Source: Calycina herbarum
Lineage: Eukaryota > Ascomycota > Leotiomycetes > Helotiales > Pezizellaceae
Direction of reading: 5' to 3'
Assembly (NCBI GenBank): GCA_001414485.1
Contig: LLEY01000068.1
Coordinates: 1-64,000 of the forward strand
Length of the DNA stretch: 64,000 nucleotides
The position numbers and the translations under genes are program-made. Below, piece after piece: positions 49,801-62,116 of this stretch; positions within the stretch are counted from its first letter, which is position 1; every line of letters begins with the position of its first letter. The notes beneath the pieces are model-generated. The model was not told the DNA's origin, did no database searches, and saw nothing but the letters and a program-made list of their open reading frames with translations.

Positions 49801-52404
49801 TAGCTAGAAGTTCCTTAGTCGTTATCCTATATAACAAGCTATATAATAGAGTATTCAGACTTGTAAGTTTGATCCGGTAGTCGACTTAGTTTCGTAGTAG
49901 GGGAAGCTTGTCTAAAGCTCTCTTTGAAAAGACATCCTTGAAGTCTATGTATTCCTGGCGAACGTTCTGTTCTACTAGTTATTCGTCTAAAGCGTAATCT
50001 ACTGAAGAGAGCTCTATATATAACCTGTCTATAAGAGTATAGTCGATCTCTTGTAAGCTAGTAGAGAAGACTTCGTTATCGCGCTTTTGAAGGTTAAGTT
50101 TAAAAGCGGTAGCTCTAATATAATAGATATTAATAGCGAAGTCTTTTATAGGTTTACGGATGTCTATAAGCGAGCTTATAGCCGCTTTACAGTCTGTAAC
50201 TAAACGTTTTCCTAAGGAGGATCGACAACGTTGTTAGCAGTTAGGAATAAGGACCTATATTCTATTCTAGGCAGAGACGAGGTCTTACTAAAAGCTTTTA
50301 TCTGGAATTTCCTTAAGAGTGACTGGTAGTAGGGTTTGGCGCTAGCTTCGAGGCAGTATCGAATAGATTAATATAGGTTCCTCTGTAGCATTCTAGCAGA
50401 GGTCGCGGTTCTCTATATCCTCCTAAGCCTAGAGGTCTAGTGGGGAGATAGTTGTCGATTCCCTAGTAATAGGTACTAAGTGATTGAATCGACGAACTAG
50501 GGGGAGGGATTCTAGCTACTTAATCTTACAGCTACGGACTGCTAACTTTACGTTTACGTCTATAAGCTATTAACAGCCGATAATAATATCGTGTCCGCTG
50601 ATATCAGTGATTAGGAAGGGCGTATTAGTAAACTATCGTCTATCGATACTTAGTATTAAGCGAATAACGCGAGTAATCGCTAGTCCTTTATGTTTATTAA
50701 ACCCTGTAATTAATATTATATATAATAGCTTTTCTATAGCCTATTTATAATATTAACTTAACTGGTTAGCCAAAGCTGTATTAATAAATAGCTATCTATT
50801 TGCTCTAGTATTAATAAGTCTAGTAGTATTAAAAGCATATCTATTCTTAATTAAAGTATATATAGTTGTAAAAGCCTTTCTACCTATTATATAACTTAGA
50901 TTAAGAGGTTAAGATCTAAGTTTGTTTTACTCTAAAGAGGAGACTTGCTTTAGAGCTGTTCTTTTCCCGAGTCCTTATAGACGAGTTCCTCGTCAGCCGA
51001 TTCTTCTCTAGACGCTTATAGTCTATAGGAGTCTATAAGCGAGTTTTCAGCGTCTTCTAATAGCTTAATAGCTGTAGAGGGTTTTTAAGAAAGAGGGCAT
51101 TTACTAGCGTAGTGCCTAGGTTCATCGTAATTATAACAGATAACGTCTGCTATATCCTAGACAGGAGTCGTACTCTTATAAGTGGGTAAAGGAGTCTTAT
51201 AGTCTGTAACTAGGGAGTAATAGACCGGGCTTTAGGTTGGCGGATAACTAATAGTAGTACGTAGAGCCGGAAGTTGATAAGTTAATCCGTAGCTGGCAGA
51301 GAAACCTCTTATAAGTAGGCGGCGGTTGTAGCGAGCTGTAAGGCGTTTCTTAATAGTTACCCCGTCTTAATAGATAAAGTGATAGCGGTTATATAACTAG
51401 TTAAAGGTTACTAGGGTGATTCGGACTAGCAAGATACTTACTTAGAGAGCTAGCGTAAGCTTCTGGTACAAATCTTCGGACTACTTACTTAATAGGATAT
51501 AAGCCTTAGTTGTAAGGCTTAAGAAGGTTGCTTTAAACATAGTAAAAGTCTTGTCCTCTTATATTAAGAGTTTATAGAAGACCTTATAGGCCTCTACGGC
51601 TTCGTTACTGTCTACGAATAAGGTATCTAGATATATAAGTATATCTATAACGTTTGTAAATAAGGTAGGGGAACTGAAATCTATCTATGGTTCTAGGTAC
51701 TCTTATACTACGCCGGAAGTAGCTATAAAGACGAAGGTAAGTTTGTCTTATTTATTCTCGAAGAGGTTCTTTCTTATTTTACTAGCTAGGATAATCTGCT
51801 AGGCCTTATATAATAGGGAGATGCTGTCCTTAAGTTTCTCGCTATCTTAGAACTTATAAGTAGAATTGTTAGAACTAAATCGGGAACGGGAGGAGTTAGT
51901 AGTAGCCTCTTAGAGGGCTTGCGTATACTCGTAGCTCGGGAGAGGGTTGTTAGAGTAGTTTATAGGCAACGGGGTTTAGTAGAGTTGCGTATGTAAAGAG
52001 AGGATTTTAGCTTATAAACGAACGTTTTCGTCTATAAGAGGCTCGCTTATCGCAGGGGAGGCAGGCGAGGGAGGGACGACTCCAGAGGTGTTATCTGGTT
52101 ATTAAGGCTTGGTTTAAGACGAGCTAGTAGGTGTCTTCCCTTTTCTACTACGACTACTTCAAGTGTTAGCTATTATATTATCGGAAAAGAAGGAGGAGAA
52201 GGTAGGGAGAGGTTATAAAAAAGGTTATATAAGCTGTTACGAGCGTGTCTTTCGAGGAGGTGAGTCGTTATAGACGTAGAGATGCTCGAGGGATAGTCGT
52301 AGTTATACTATTACGAGTATAAGATCTTCTAGCCGTTACGAGCGTAGAATCCGGTCGATATTATAGTCCTTCGTAGGGAGTTGGGTTATTTAAGCTTTAA
52401 ATAA
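46871..52404 (-). pseudogene. Gag-Pol remnant of element A2
   Basis: From right to left on the minus strand: a Gag region, and a zinc knuckle near 51,130 reading CYNYDEPRHYASKC (one Cys and the Gly altered). A protease site near 50,810 now reads LINTRANR, with the catalytic Asp replaced by Asn. RT has its metal box as AYLNNILIYSNN (49366-49397), both Asp replaced by Asn. RNase H has YFSKTMNLAELNY (near 48,850). Integrase has ERPWQHITIDYKSFPANKQG (near 48,060), first Asp intact. A chromodomain-like segment lies near 47,150. The substitutions and stops are those expected from G-to-A/C-to-T change. Confidence 0.85.
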
Positions 52405-52636
52405 TGTTATAATCTATAACTAAAGGCAAAGGCACAAGAGTATATATGTATATATTCGAGAATTTAAAGCTATAGTTCTAAGAACGAGGGAATGTAGAAT
52501 ATATACCCTACGAAAAAGGGGTATTCCTGCTAACTATAAAGAGCCTTTAATCTCGTCATAAATCCGTCCAAGCGTTACGGCTCTGACGGTCACGTGTAGG
52601 ACCGAGAATCACGTGTTACGGACCAGCGCCGTAACA
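52405..52636 (-). repeat. LTR of element A2 (right, 5' LTR)
   Basis: 232 bp, starting TGTTATAATC and ending CCGTAACA, followed by target copy TTCAT. Same length as the other three copies. Confidence 0.9.
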
Positions 52637-52641
52637 TTCAT

Positions 52642-55600
52642 CGTCTTCGAGAAGTAGCCTATAGGTCTCTACAGTTCGGTTTCAGATATACGTTATAATA
52701 TTATAGCTGTAACTACTCTATTAGAAGCGTCAGTCTTAACCATAGTCTCTAAATCGGCTGTAAAGTAGTATAAGAGAGAGGCAGTAACTAAGGCTTCTTT
52801 TAACGTATTAAAAGCCTTCTTATATTCTAAGTCGAACTTAAACAGTACTTCCTTACCTATAAGATAGTTTAGTAGACGAGTAATCTATCTATAATCCTAA
52901 ATAAAACGTTGGTAGAAGTTATAAAAACCTAGGAAGGACTAGATACCCTTAATAGTACTAGGATATTTCTAAGAAACGATTGCTGAGATCTTCTCTAGGT
53001 CGACTTCGATTCCGTCTATAGAGATAATAAAACTAAGGTACTTTGTATAAGTAATATAGAACTCTGTCTTCTTAATATCTACTTATAGCCTAGCTTTACA
53101 GAGCTGTTCTAAGACCTTATAGACGTGTTTAACGTGTTCGAGCTTATTATTAGAGTATATAAGAATGTTATTAAGATAAGCTATATAAAAGTTATTAAGA
53201 TATTCTATAAGAACGCTATTTATATACCTCTAGTACGTAGTAGGACTGTTAGTTAAGCTAAAAGATAATACTTTATATTTAAATATATTATAATAAGTTC
53301 GAAAGGTTATAAGTTCTTCCGACTCTAGTTCTATATATATACAGTTAAAAGCTTAACAAATGTTAAGCTTTATAAGGATTTTAATACTAGTGATTTATAT
53401 AAGAGTTTCGTCGATTAGCAGAAGAGGGTGCTAGTTCTTATAAGTAAGGTTGTTAAGTTTCCAGTAGTCGATATAGAGCTATAAGCTTCTATTAGGCTTC
53501 TTTACAAACAGTACTAGAGAGGCAAAAAGGGCGTGGCTAGGAATAATAAACCCTTTATTAAGGTTATCGAGGATATACTACTTTATAGCTAGAAGTTTCT
53601 TAGTCGTTATCCTATATAACAGGCTATATAATAGAGTATTTAGATCTATAAGTTCGATCCAGTAGTCGACTTAGTTTCGTAGTAGAGGAAGCTTATCTAA
53701 AGCTTTCTTTAAAAAGACATCTTTAAAGTCTATATATTCCTAGTAAACGTTCTATTCTACTAGTTATTCGTCTAAAGCGTAATCTACTAAAGAGAGCTCT
53801 ATATATAACCTGTCTATAAGAGCATAGTCGATCTCTTATAAGCTAGTAGAGAAGACTTCGTTATCGCGCTTTTAAAGGTTAAGTTTAAAAGCAGTAGCTC
53901 TAATATAATAGATATTAATAGCGAAGTCTTCTATAGGTTTACAGATGTCCGTAAGCGAGCTCACAGCCGCTTTACAGTCTATAACTGAACGTTTTCCTAA
54001 AGAGGATCGACAACGTTGTTAGCGGTTAGGAATAAGGACCTATATTCTATTCTAGGCAGAGATAAGGTCTTACTAAAAGCTTTTGTCTAGAATTTCCTCG
54101 AGAGTAACTAATAGCGGGGTTTAACGCTAGCTTCGAGGCAGTATTAAATAGATTAATATAGGTTCCTCTATAGTATTCTAGCGAAGGTTGCGGTTCTCTA
54201 TATCCTCCTAAGCTTAGAGGTCTAGTAGGGAGATAGTTATCGATTCCCTAGTAATAGGTACTAAGTAATCGAATTAATAAACTAGGGGAAGGGATTCTAG
54301 CTACTTAATCTTACAGCTATAGACTACTAACTTTACGTTTACGTCTATAAGCTATTAACAGCTGATAATAATATCGTGTCTGCTAATATTAGTAATTAGG
54401 AAGGGCGTATTAGTAAACTGTCGTCTGTTAATACTTAGTGTTAAGCGAATAACGCGAGTAATCGCTAGTCCTTTATGTCTATTAAACCCTATAATTAATA
54501 TTACGTATAATAGCTTTTCTATAGCCTATCTATAATATTAACTTAACTAGTTAGCTAAAGCTGTGTTAATAAATAGCTATCTATTTACTCTAGTATTAAT
54601 AAGTCTAGTAGTATTAAAAGCATATCTATTCTTAATTAAAGTATATATAGTTATAAAAGCCTTTCTGCCTATTATATGACTTAGATTAAGAGGTTAAGAT
54701 CTAAGTTTGTTTTACTCTAAAGAGGAGACTTGCTTTAGAGCTATTCTTTTCCCGAGTCCTTATAGACGAGTTCCTTATTAGCCGATTCTTCTCTAGACGC
54801 TTGTAGTCCGTAGGAGTCTGTAAGCGAGTTTTTAGCGTCTTCTAATAGCTTAATAGCTATAGAGGGTTTTCAAGGAAGAGGGTATTTACTAGCGTAGTAC
54901 CTAGGTTTATCGTAATTATAATAGATAACGTCTACTATATCCTAGACAGGAGTCGTACTCTTATAAGTAGGCAAAGGAGTCTTATAGTCCGTAACTAGAG
55001 AGTAATAGACCAGGCTTTAGGTTAGTAGATAACTAATAGTAGCATGTAGAGCCGGAAGTTAGTAAGTTGATCCGTAGCTAGTAAGGAAACCTCTTATAAG
55101 TAGGCGGCGGTTATAGCGAGCTATAAGGCGTTCCTTAATAGTTACCCCGTCTTAATAGACAGAGTAACAGCGGTCATATAACTAGTTAAAGGTTACTAAG
55201 GTGATTTAGACTAGTGAGATACTTACTTAGAGAGCTAGCGTAAGCTTCTAGTATAAATCTTTAGACCACTTACTTAATAGGATATAAGCCTTAGTTGTAA
55301 AGCTTAAGAAGGTTGCTTTAAATATAGTAAAAGTCTCGTCCTCTTATATTAAGAGTTTATAGAAGACCTTATAGGCCTCTATAGCTTCGTTACTATCTAC
55401 GAACAAGGTATCTAGATATATAAGTATATCTATAACGTCTATAAATAAGGTAGGGGAACCGAAATCTATCTATGGTTCTAGGTGCTCTTATACTATGCTA
55501 GAAGTAGTTATAAAGACAAAGGTAAGTTTATCTTATTCGTCCTTAAAGAGGTTCTTTCTTATTTTACTAGCTAGGATAATCTACTAGGCCTTATATAATA

Positions 55601-56230
55601 GAGAGATGCCGTTCTTAAGTTTCTTACTATCTTAGAACTTATAAGTAGAATTGTTAGAACTAAATCGGGAACGGGAGGAGTCGGTAGTAACCTCTTAGAG
55701 GGCTTACGTATACTCGTGGCTCGGGAGAGAGTTGTTAGAGTAGTTTACGAGCAACGGGGTTTAGTAGAGTTATGTATATAAAGAGAGGATTTTAGCCTAT
55801 AAACGAACGTTTTCGTCCGTAGAAGGCTCGCTTATCGCAGGGGAGGCAGGCGAGGGAGGGGCGACTCTAGGGGTATTATCCGGTTGTTAAGGCTTGGTTC
55901 GAGACGAGCTAGTAGGTGTCTTCTCTTTTCTACCACGACTACTTCAAGTGTCGGCTATTGTATTATTAGAAAGGAAGGAGGAGAAGGTAGGGAGAGGTTA
56001 TAAAAAAAGGTTATATAGGCTGTTATAGGCATGTCTTTCAAGGAGATAAGTTATTACAGACATAGAGATACTCGAGGGATCCGTTTATAGGAAGAGAGGC
56101 TATTATAGGCGGAGGAGGAGGGTCGTAATCACACTATTACGAGTGTGAGATCTTCTAGCTATTACGAGCGTAGAATCCGATTAATATTATAATCCTTTAT
56201 AAGGAGTAAAAAGGGTTAAGCTTTAAATAA
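52642..56230 (-). pseudogene. A1 Gag, protease, RT and RNase H remnant
   Basis: Colinear with A2 48862-52404. The RT metal box near 53150-53180 also reads with Asn in place of Asp. The protease site near 54590 and the zinc knuckle near 54900 are recognisable. It has more stop codons than A2. It joins the A1 5' LTR at 56231. Confidence 0.8.
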
Positions 56231-56462
56231 TATCACGATCTATATCTGAAGGCAAAGGTATAAGAGTATATATATATATATTCGAGAATTTAAAGCTATA
56301 GTTCTAAGAACGAGAGAATACGGAATATATACTCTACGAAAAAGAGGTATTCCTGCTAACTATAAAGAGCCTTTAATCTCGTCATAAATCCGTCCAAGCG
56401 TTGCGGCTCTGACGGTCACGTGTAGGACCGAGAATCACGTGTTACGGACCAGCGCCGTAACA
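56231..56462 (-). repeat. LTR of element A1 (right, 5' LTR)
   Basis: 232 bp from TATCACGATC (first G changed to A) to CCGTAACA, followed by AACTT, the target copy matching 37731-37735. Confidence 0.9.
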
Positions 56463-58037
56463 AACTTAATAGAGTCGTTTATATAATCGTTAGCGAGCTT
56501 TAACTAAGGATCCGCGAGTTATTAGCCTATGGTTTACGCTTATATAGTTAATTAAAGAGAAATATAGTATTTAAGATAAGGATATTTATAACTTTGACGA
56601 AAGTAGCTTTATAATAGGAGTTATTTCGTTCTAACTTGTTGTTATAAGCTTAGAAACGCGTAGGAAGCGAAAGCAAGTTTAGCTAGGCAATCGCGAGTAG
56701 GTTATAGTTATTTAGAGAGTTAACGTAATAGGATAGACAATCCCGCTATTTATTATATTTATAGACAAAGTACTTATTTCTACCTAGTACTAAGACATAT
56801 ATATACTATACGATTAGGTAATTAAGGTTAGTAACAACGGCTAGATAAATAATAAGCTTAGAGTTATATAGTTAAAGCATTTTAATAAGTATATAAAGGT
56901 ATAAAGTATAAGAGAGTATTGTTTATTAATTGTTAATAGTTATAAAAGCTATAACTTGCTTAAATTCTAGTAACTTTATAAAGACTTAAATATTATTACC
57001 CTCTATATACCTCTACACTTATCGTACCTACTATAGCTGCTTAATATAGTCTGCTTCTCGCTATTAAAGCGAGTGTATAGAGCTGAGATATTAGGCTTGG
57101 CACGGAATTATGTTAATTATATTACTAAAGAAACCTTTCTTCTTACGTTTAAAACAGCTTTTTATAAAGCATTTATAAAGGATAACATCTACGCGAGTTT
57201 TAAAGGGGCTAGGCTAGTCCTATATAGCCTAGAAGCTGTGTTATTAAAGCTTGATTTAAGGCTTTATACGCTAATACTAATAATACTAGAAGACACTCTA
57301 TAGACACCTAAAATACTAAGTAACGTATACGAAATAATAGCTTAATTAACGCTTATTCGAGATTAGATTCAAAGATATTAAGACTCGTTACCTAGTTCTA
57401 TTATTCAGTCTCTTAATTAACTCGAAAAAGGCTTAACTAGGGTGATATATAATATAGTATTAATATATAAGGAAATTACTAGTCTTTGTATAATAACTAA
57501 GGCTATAACTAAGCGTAAAAGTCGTAAGAGGAAGTATATTAAGAGTTAAGAGACATTAATAGTGGGCGACGTAGCTGATTTAATTATATCTGAGGAAAAT
57601 AGTAGCTAGAAACAAGGTAAAGAGTCTAGGAAGAGAGTTTGCGTGTCAGGGCTTATAGCAAGTGCTGATGAATTGAACTACAGAGGCTGTCTATGTATAA
57701 GAAGATTCGATTGTCCTTTCCAAGCCAGAGTCCTTGCCAACTTATATACTCAGTTAGCTCTTTCTAGAGGGTTCTGCCAAGGGTACTCTCGAAGGTTCTG
57801 TTACGTCCATGCGTTGCTAAGCGAGGTCACGTGAATGTGTCGTTGGAGTACTCCGAGACTTATTCCACGGGTGTAACCCTTGGCATTGCGTAGACAGGCA
57901 CTGTAGCCGTTGTAGTAAAACTAGGCATAATTCTCGCACTTATTAGGCAGAAATATTAGATGTAGAAGATAGCGAAAGTTCTAAAGAATACTAGATAGCT
58001 TCTATAGTAATAATAACTTTGTATAGTGTTAAGTATG
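56463..58037 (+). pseudogene. Fot1/pogo transposase, catalytic and C-terminal part
   Basis: Continues the frame of the piece ending at 37735. The DDE_1-type core shows IYNFDESSF with the first catalytic Asp at 56596. The second catalytic position is Asn (codon 56935-56937, LLIVNSYKSY) and the third is Asn (57043-57045, LLNIVCFSLLKR); both fit G-to-A change of Asp codons. The segment 57073-57303 remains open (YRAEILGLARNYVNYI...). A Lys/Arg-rich linker and a zinc knuckle (HCSRCSKTRHNSRTY, last Cys lost) follow at about 57893-57945. The linker is interrupted by a 242-bp solo LTR; across its target site the frame is continuous. Several TAG/TAA codons are present. Confidence 0.85.
57644..57885. 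mobile_element. Solo LTR (242 bp) inside the transposase linker
   Basis: Starts TGTCAGGGCT and ends CCCTTGGCA, with TTGCG on both sides (57639-57643 and 57886-57890). Removing it and one TTGCG restores the transposase reading frame. Its base composition is normal and not TA-rich, so it probably arrived after most RIP damage, or was too short to be hit. The 63-codon frame seen within it is fortuitous. No internal region or second LTR is present, as expected after LTR-LTR recombination. The family is not one of the others in this window. Confidence 0.8.
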
Positions 58038-58049
58038 TTATATTATAAT

Positions 58050-58372
58050 TGTAACGGCACGAAACAGACAATACTATGAAAGAGGCATATGGAAGTGCGT
58101 TCCGTAGAATAACATGCTTGGATACTAGGCTCTAAACACGAAGGAAAAGATCAAATTAACCTTTCCCGATACTGAGGGTAAGGGCATCTATATACAAAAG
58201 GGTTCGGACAATAACAATAGACTCGGAGGTCCGAACCGGACATTCCAATACTCGAATACGTAACCCTTACATTCCACGTAACCCTTGGCATTCCTATACC
58301 CTGAACCGTATCCTATCTAGTACGTACGTACACAACCTTAGCAACTCTTATTCTTAATAGCGGGCCATCACA
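58050..58372 (-). repeat. LTR of element C (left, 3' LTR)
   Basis: 323 bp from TGTAACGGCACGAAAC to GGGCCATCACA. Composition is close to normal. It differs from the right LTR by a small number of transitions. Confidence 0.9.
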
Positions 58373-61300
58373 TCCCCCTCCCTTGAAAAAGACTCGTCCC
58401 CGAGGCTTCGTATTATAGTCGGGGCGGTATCGGGGTTGTTTTTGGTAGTGACTCGGTTGTCAGTTCTTGTCTGCCTCCTATACTTGGATCTATTCAGAGA
58501 GGAGTCGGGGCGGTCCCGGTTCGTCTAGATATTTGGTATAGAAGTAGTACAAGGCTTGAACTGAGAGTAGCTGGGTTCGTAATTCTTCGAAGGCTTCTTC
58601 GCATTCAGGTGTCCACCGAAACGGCTCCGAAGGCCGCGTTATAGTAGTTAGGGGTTTTGCGATTTTGCCGAAGTTCTTGATAAATTGTCTATAGAAACTA
58701 TAAAAGCCTAGGTAGGACTTTACACCCGTTACAGTGCTAGGTCGGGCCTAGTTACGTAGAGGTTCCACTTTCTCAGGGTCTACTTCGAGTCCTTTCGTAG
58801 TTAATATATAACCGAGATATTTGACTCGGGTAACACTGAATTTGCTTTTCTTAATATCTACTTAGAGTCCTGCTTCTTAGAGCCGATTTAGGACCTTCCT
58901 AACTTGTTCCTTATATTCTTCGATACTATCCGAATAAATTAATATATCGTCTAGGTAAGCGATATAGAAGTTATCTAGATATTCGATTAAGACGTCGTTT
59001 ATATAACGTTGGTAGGTAGCGGGTCTATTATAGAGTCTAAAAGGAAGGACCTTATATTAGTATATTCTATACCTAGTCTTAAACGTGGTCATCTCCTCCG
59101 AGTCGGGGTCTATTCGGATACGATAGAAAGCTTAGCGTATATCTAACTTAGTAAAGATCTTAGCTTTCCTTAATCTTGAAAGGAGTTCGTTGATATAAGG
59201 AATCGAGTAGGGGTCGTTTTAGGTAAGAGTATTTAGCTTCTGATAATCGATATAGAACCGTAGCTTATTACTATTAGGCTTTTTAACAAAGAGTACTAGT
59301 AAGGCGAAAGGACTATTACTGTTGACGATAAATCCTTTATTTAAATTATCGATAAGGTACTCTTTCGTCGCTTATAGCTCTGTGGTTAACTGTTGATATA
59401 GCGGGGAGTAGGAGATAGGAAGAGGTTTGTTTAAGGTGATTTTATAGTTGTATATATAGTAAGAGGGAAGTTTATCTAAGGCTGCTTTTGAGAATATATC
59501 CTAGAATAACAAGTAATATTAAGGGAGTCGGGACTGTATTAGGTCTATAGTCTTAGCGTTATCTAAGGGTAGAGCTAATCTTTCGTTAATGATCTGATCT
59601 AATTCGTAGATACTTGTTATAAAGAACTCGGTATTAGGTTGCTTTATATTAAAATATAAAGCATTTGTACTTATTTTACTAATAAAAGAGTGTAGGGTCC
59701 GATCTGTCTAAGCTATACTAGTAGGTCGGAGGGTATTTGGAGCAGAGTCGGAGAGGTAGATGTCGGGAGTTAATGTCGTAGATAATAGTAATAACTTAGC
59801 TAAGAGCTTACTATTCTTTTGCTTTTTATCTTAATAGAGGGCGTGATCCCTTTAGTTTGTATCCGACTATGTATTTAAATAAGACTTCTAGTTCTAGCTA
59901 GAAGTTAGAGAAAGTAAGATTTCCTTTCTAAAGTAAGGAGTTAGTAGGGTTTCGGCTAGTTAAATAAGTTGATTCCTAGTAGAGTTGAGGAGAATATTAA
60001 AATGTTTTAACTATTTGTTTCTGATAATTAGGTCTTATTGTCTAAGGTCTAGGACGATAAAGGGGCAGTTTTAGATACGACGTCGATCTAGGTTTAGATA
60101 TAGTTGTATAAACTGTGTTGCTTTACTCTTAATACTACTATTGTATCTACGAATAGGCACTGAGTAGGGTAGTTTTCGAATCTGTATACCTAACGATTAG
60201 GATAGCTGTAGAGCTAGAGGTCGATTTAAGAATAGGAATCTATTCGCTCCTGTATCTATTAAGACTTGAGTTTTAATACTGTATCTATGTATACTAAGTG
60301 TTGTATTTGTAAGGAATTGGTTTCCTCTTATAAGTCTAGAAAGGTCGAGATTCGATAGATTATATTTGTGTAGGCCTAGGAAGGAGTCTTTACCTAGGCT
60401 GCCTCGTTTTCCCCCTAATTTAGAGCAGAATCGGGGTATCTTACGAGGACTTATAGGTTATCTTCGTCCGCTTCTTAGACTATTTCTTTGATACTAGGTA
60501 GCTGAGGGTAGTTGGTTTTATAGTGCCTAGGCTTACTATAGTAGTAGCACGTCGTACTGGCTAGGACTCGGTCTAGAGTCTTTTAGCGTTCGCTAGTAGG
60601 GGTAGGTTTGAATATCCTTAAAGTGGTCTGAACGGTAGAGAAGGATCCGCTTACGGGTAGTGAGGGTTTTAGTGTTAAACTAGATAAGGATTGAAAAGTA
60701 GTCTTTTTAACTAAAGTGTTTATACCGACTAGCTTAGTCGTGTTAGCTATGTATAACTTAGCGTTTCAGCGTCGTTTCTTATCTAGGGCTAGGAGATCTG
60801 CTACTATTTTAACAAAGTTATAATTCTAACGTCTCTTAAGTGTAGCAGCTGAGTTTCTTAGCTATAGTGTAATCTTCTCCTATATATAGAAGAATCGTTC
60901 TAACTCTAGTATCTCTCCAAGTATAGCTATACTCGAGAAGCGACCTCTAAAGTTAGTAAACGTTTCTCTAGCATAATCCTTTCTACCTATCTACAAGGCC
61001 TAGAAAGCGTTCTATATATCCTTTATTTCGTATCTAGTTAAGAAATATGAATCTAAAAGTTTAATTATATCTTAATAATCATAGAAAGTAATATAAATCG
61101 ACTTAGACTAGTATCGAGGCTTAAGGTAGTTTCTAGCGATTCTAGTAGTTATTCTCTAGATAAGGGCTTTTCGAGTTAGGCTTATATTATAATAATCGGT
61201 ATTCACTAGAAGTCTATCGCGTACTAATATCTTCTATTATCGGTATATAGGTGATATGCTATTATCTAAAGGTTTAATTTTTTCTATGATTTTGCTTTTA

Positions 61301-62116
61301 GCAGGTTAGAGGGTATTCGGACTATATTCGGGGTTATGTAGGGTGGTCTGCTATTAAGGGAAGGCATTAGAGGCAGGTTCGCTCCTTAAGCGAAAGGGGT
61401 CTAGTATAGTGCTTAGAATAGAAGGAGAGTTATAGTCGGTTTCGGGTCGGGAAGGTTAAGAGACTCTAGTTTATTCTTAGAGTTCTTTTATAATAGATTC
61501 TAACCGTCTAAACCGATAGTTATTATTTCGAAGTTCTTCTTCTAATCCTTATACTATACCCTATATCTCGTCTATATTAGAAAAGTCTTATAGGTCTCCG
61601 AGGTTTCGGGCTAGGCCCTTGCCTTTATTATTCCTTGACTTTTTAGGTTTAGGTATACAAGTACAGTTCAGTACGTATTCGGAGAGGGGCCTACTAGCTT
61701 CCCTAGTAGGTTGCTTAACGCTCTCTAGCAGAGCTTAGGAGGGACCTGGGGTCGCTCCTTAGTTTAATATGCTCGATGTTGTTAGGGAGGGTTTAGGGGT
61801 AGATTCGGGAGCCTTCTAGGTAACTTAATGTCGACTTTCTAAACCTTATATAACAATCTCTATATAGAGAAGGTTATTTAAAGTCTTAGGAATCCTTAGC
61901 GTCTTCCACTTCCTTAACGTATTAGAGGATACGCTTTTTACTAGCTAACTGACAGATATTAAACCCTAATATTACTAGCTATCTATAAACTAGTAATTTA
62001 AGGTTGTCGTTATACTGATCTAAATCTAGGCCGAATCGAATTCGATGTAGGACGTTAACGTACTCGGTGAGATATTATAATAGGCCGTCCCCGGCGAGAA
62101 GAATTTAATCTTTTAA
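58373..62116 (-). pseudogene. Gag-protease-RT remnant of element C
   Basis: From right to left on the minus strand: a Gag region with a coiled-coil-like segment, a zinc knuckle CYYYSKPRHYKTNY (near 60,530, altered), a protease with intact LIDTGANRF (about 60240-60260), and RT with intact [12 protein letters not shown] (58924-58960). These are followed by the connection text (VTRVKYLGYIL, VDPEKVEPLRN, VKSYLGFYSFYRQFI, WTPECEEAFEELR). The frame then runs into ALYYFYTKYL and ends near the LTR. Stop codons are scattered but key active-site residues survive, unlike in A1, A2 and B. Confidence 0.8.

Larger units (their letters stand above)
46639..52636 (-). mobile_element. Chromovirus-type Ty3/gypsy element A2 (sibling of A1)
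   Basis: 5,998 bp between 232-bp LTRs (46639-46870 and 52405-52636), with duplicated target TTCAT at 46634-46638 and 52637-52641. It is inserted in the same orientation into the RNase H region of A1, an element of its own family. The unbroken target, ...GGTTCATCGTCTTCGAG, is visible in A2 itself near 48850. Minus-strand order from the right is gag, protease, RT, RNase H, integrase and chromodomain. It is less degraded than B but carries many stops. Confidence 0.95.
37736..56462 (-). mobile_element. Chromovirus-type Ty3/gypsy element A1, itself doubly interrupted
   Basis: Bounded by 232-bp LTRs at 37736-37967 and 56231-56462, with target duplication AACTT on each side (37731-37735; 56463-56467). 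A C-rich tract just inside the left LTR is the polypurine tract of a minus-strand element, so gag lies on the right. After removing inserts B and A2 the length is 6,039 bp. Remnant order on the minus strand is gag with zinc knuckle (near 54,900), protease (near 54,590), RT (near 53,150), RNase H (52,642 leftwards), integrase and chromodomain (37,968-39,123 plus 45,814-46,633). All frames are broken by many TAG/TAA codons. Confidence 0.9.

Noticed and set aside
57643..57834. 63-codon open frame that could look like a small gene
   Set aside because: It lies almost wholly inside the solo LTR defined by TTGCG duplications; it is not part of the transposase or a host gene.
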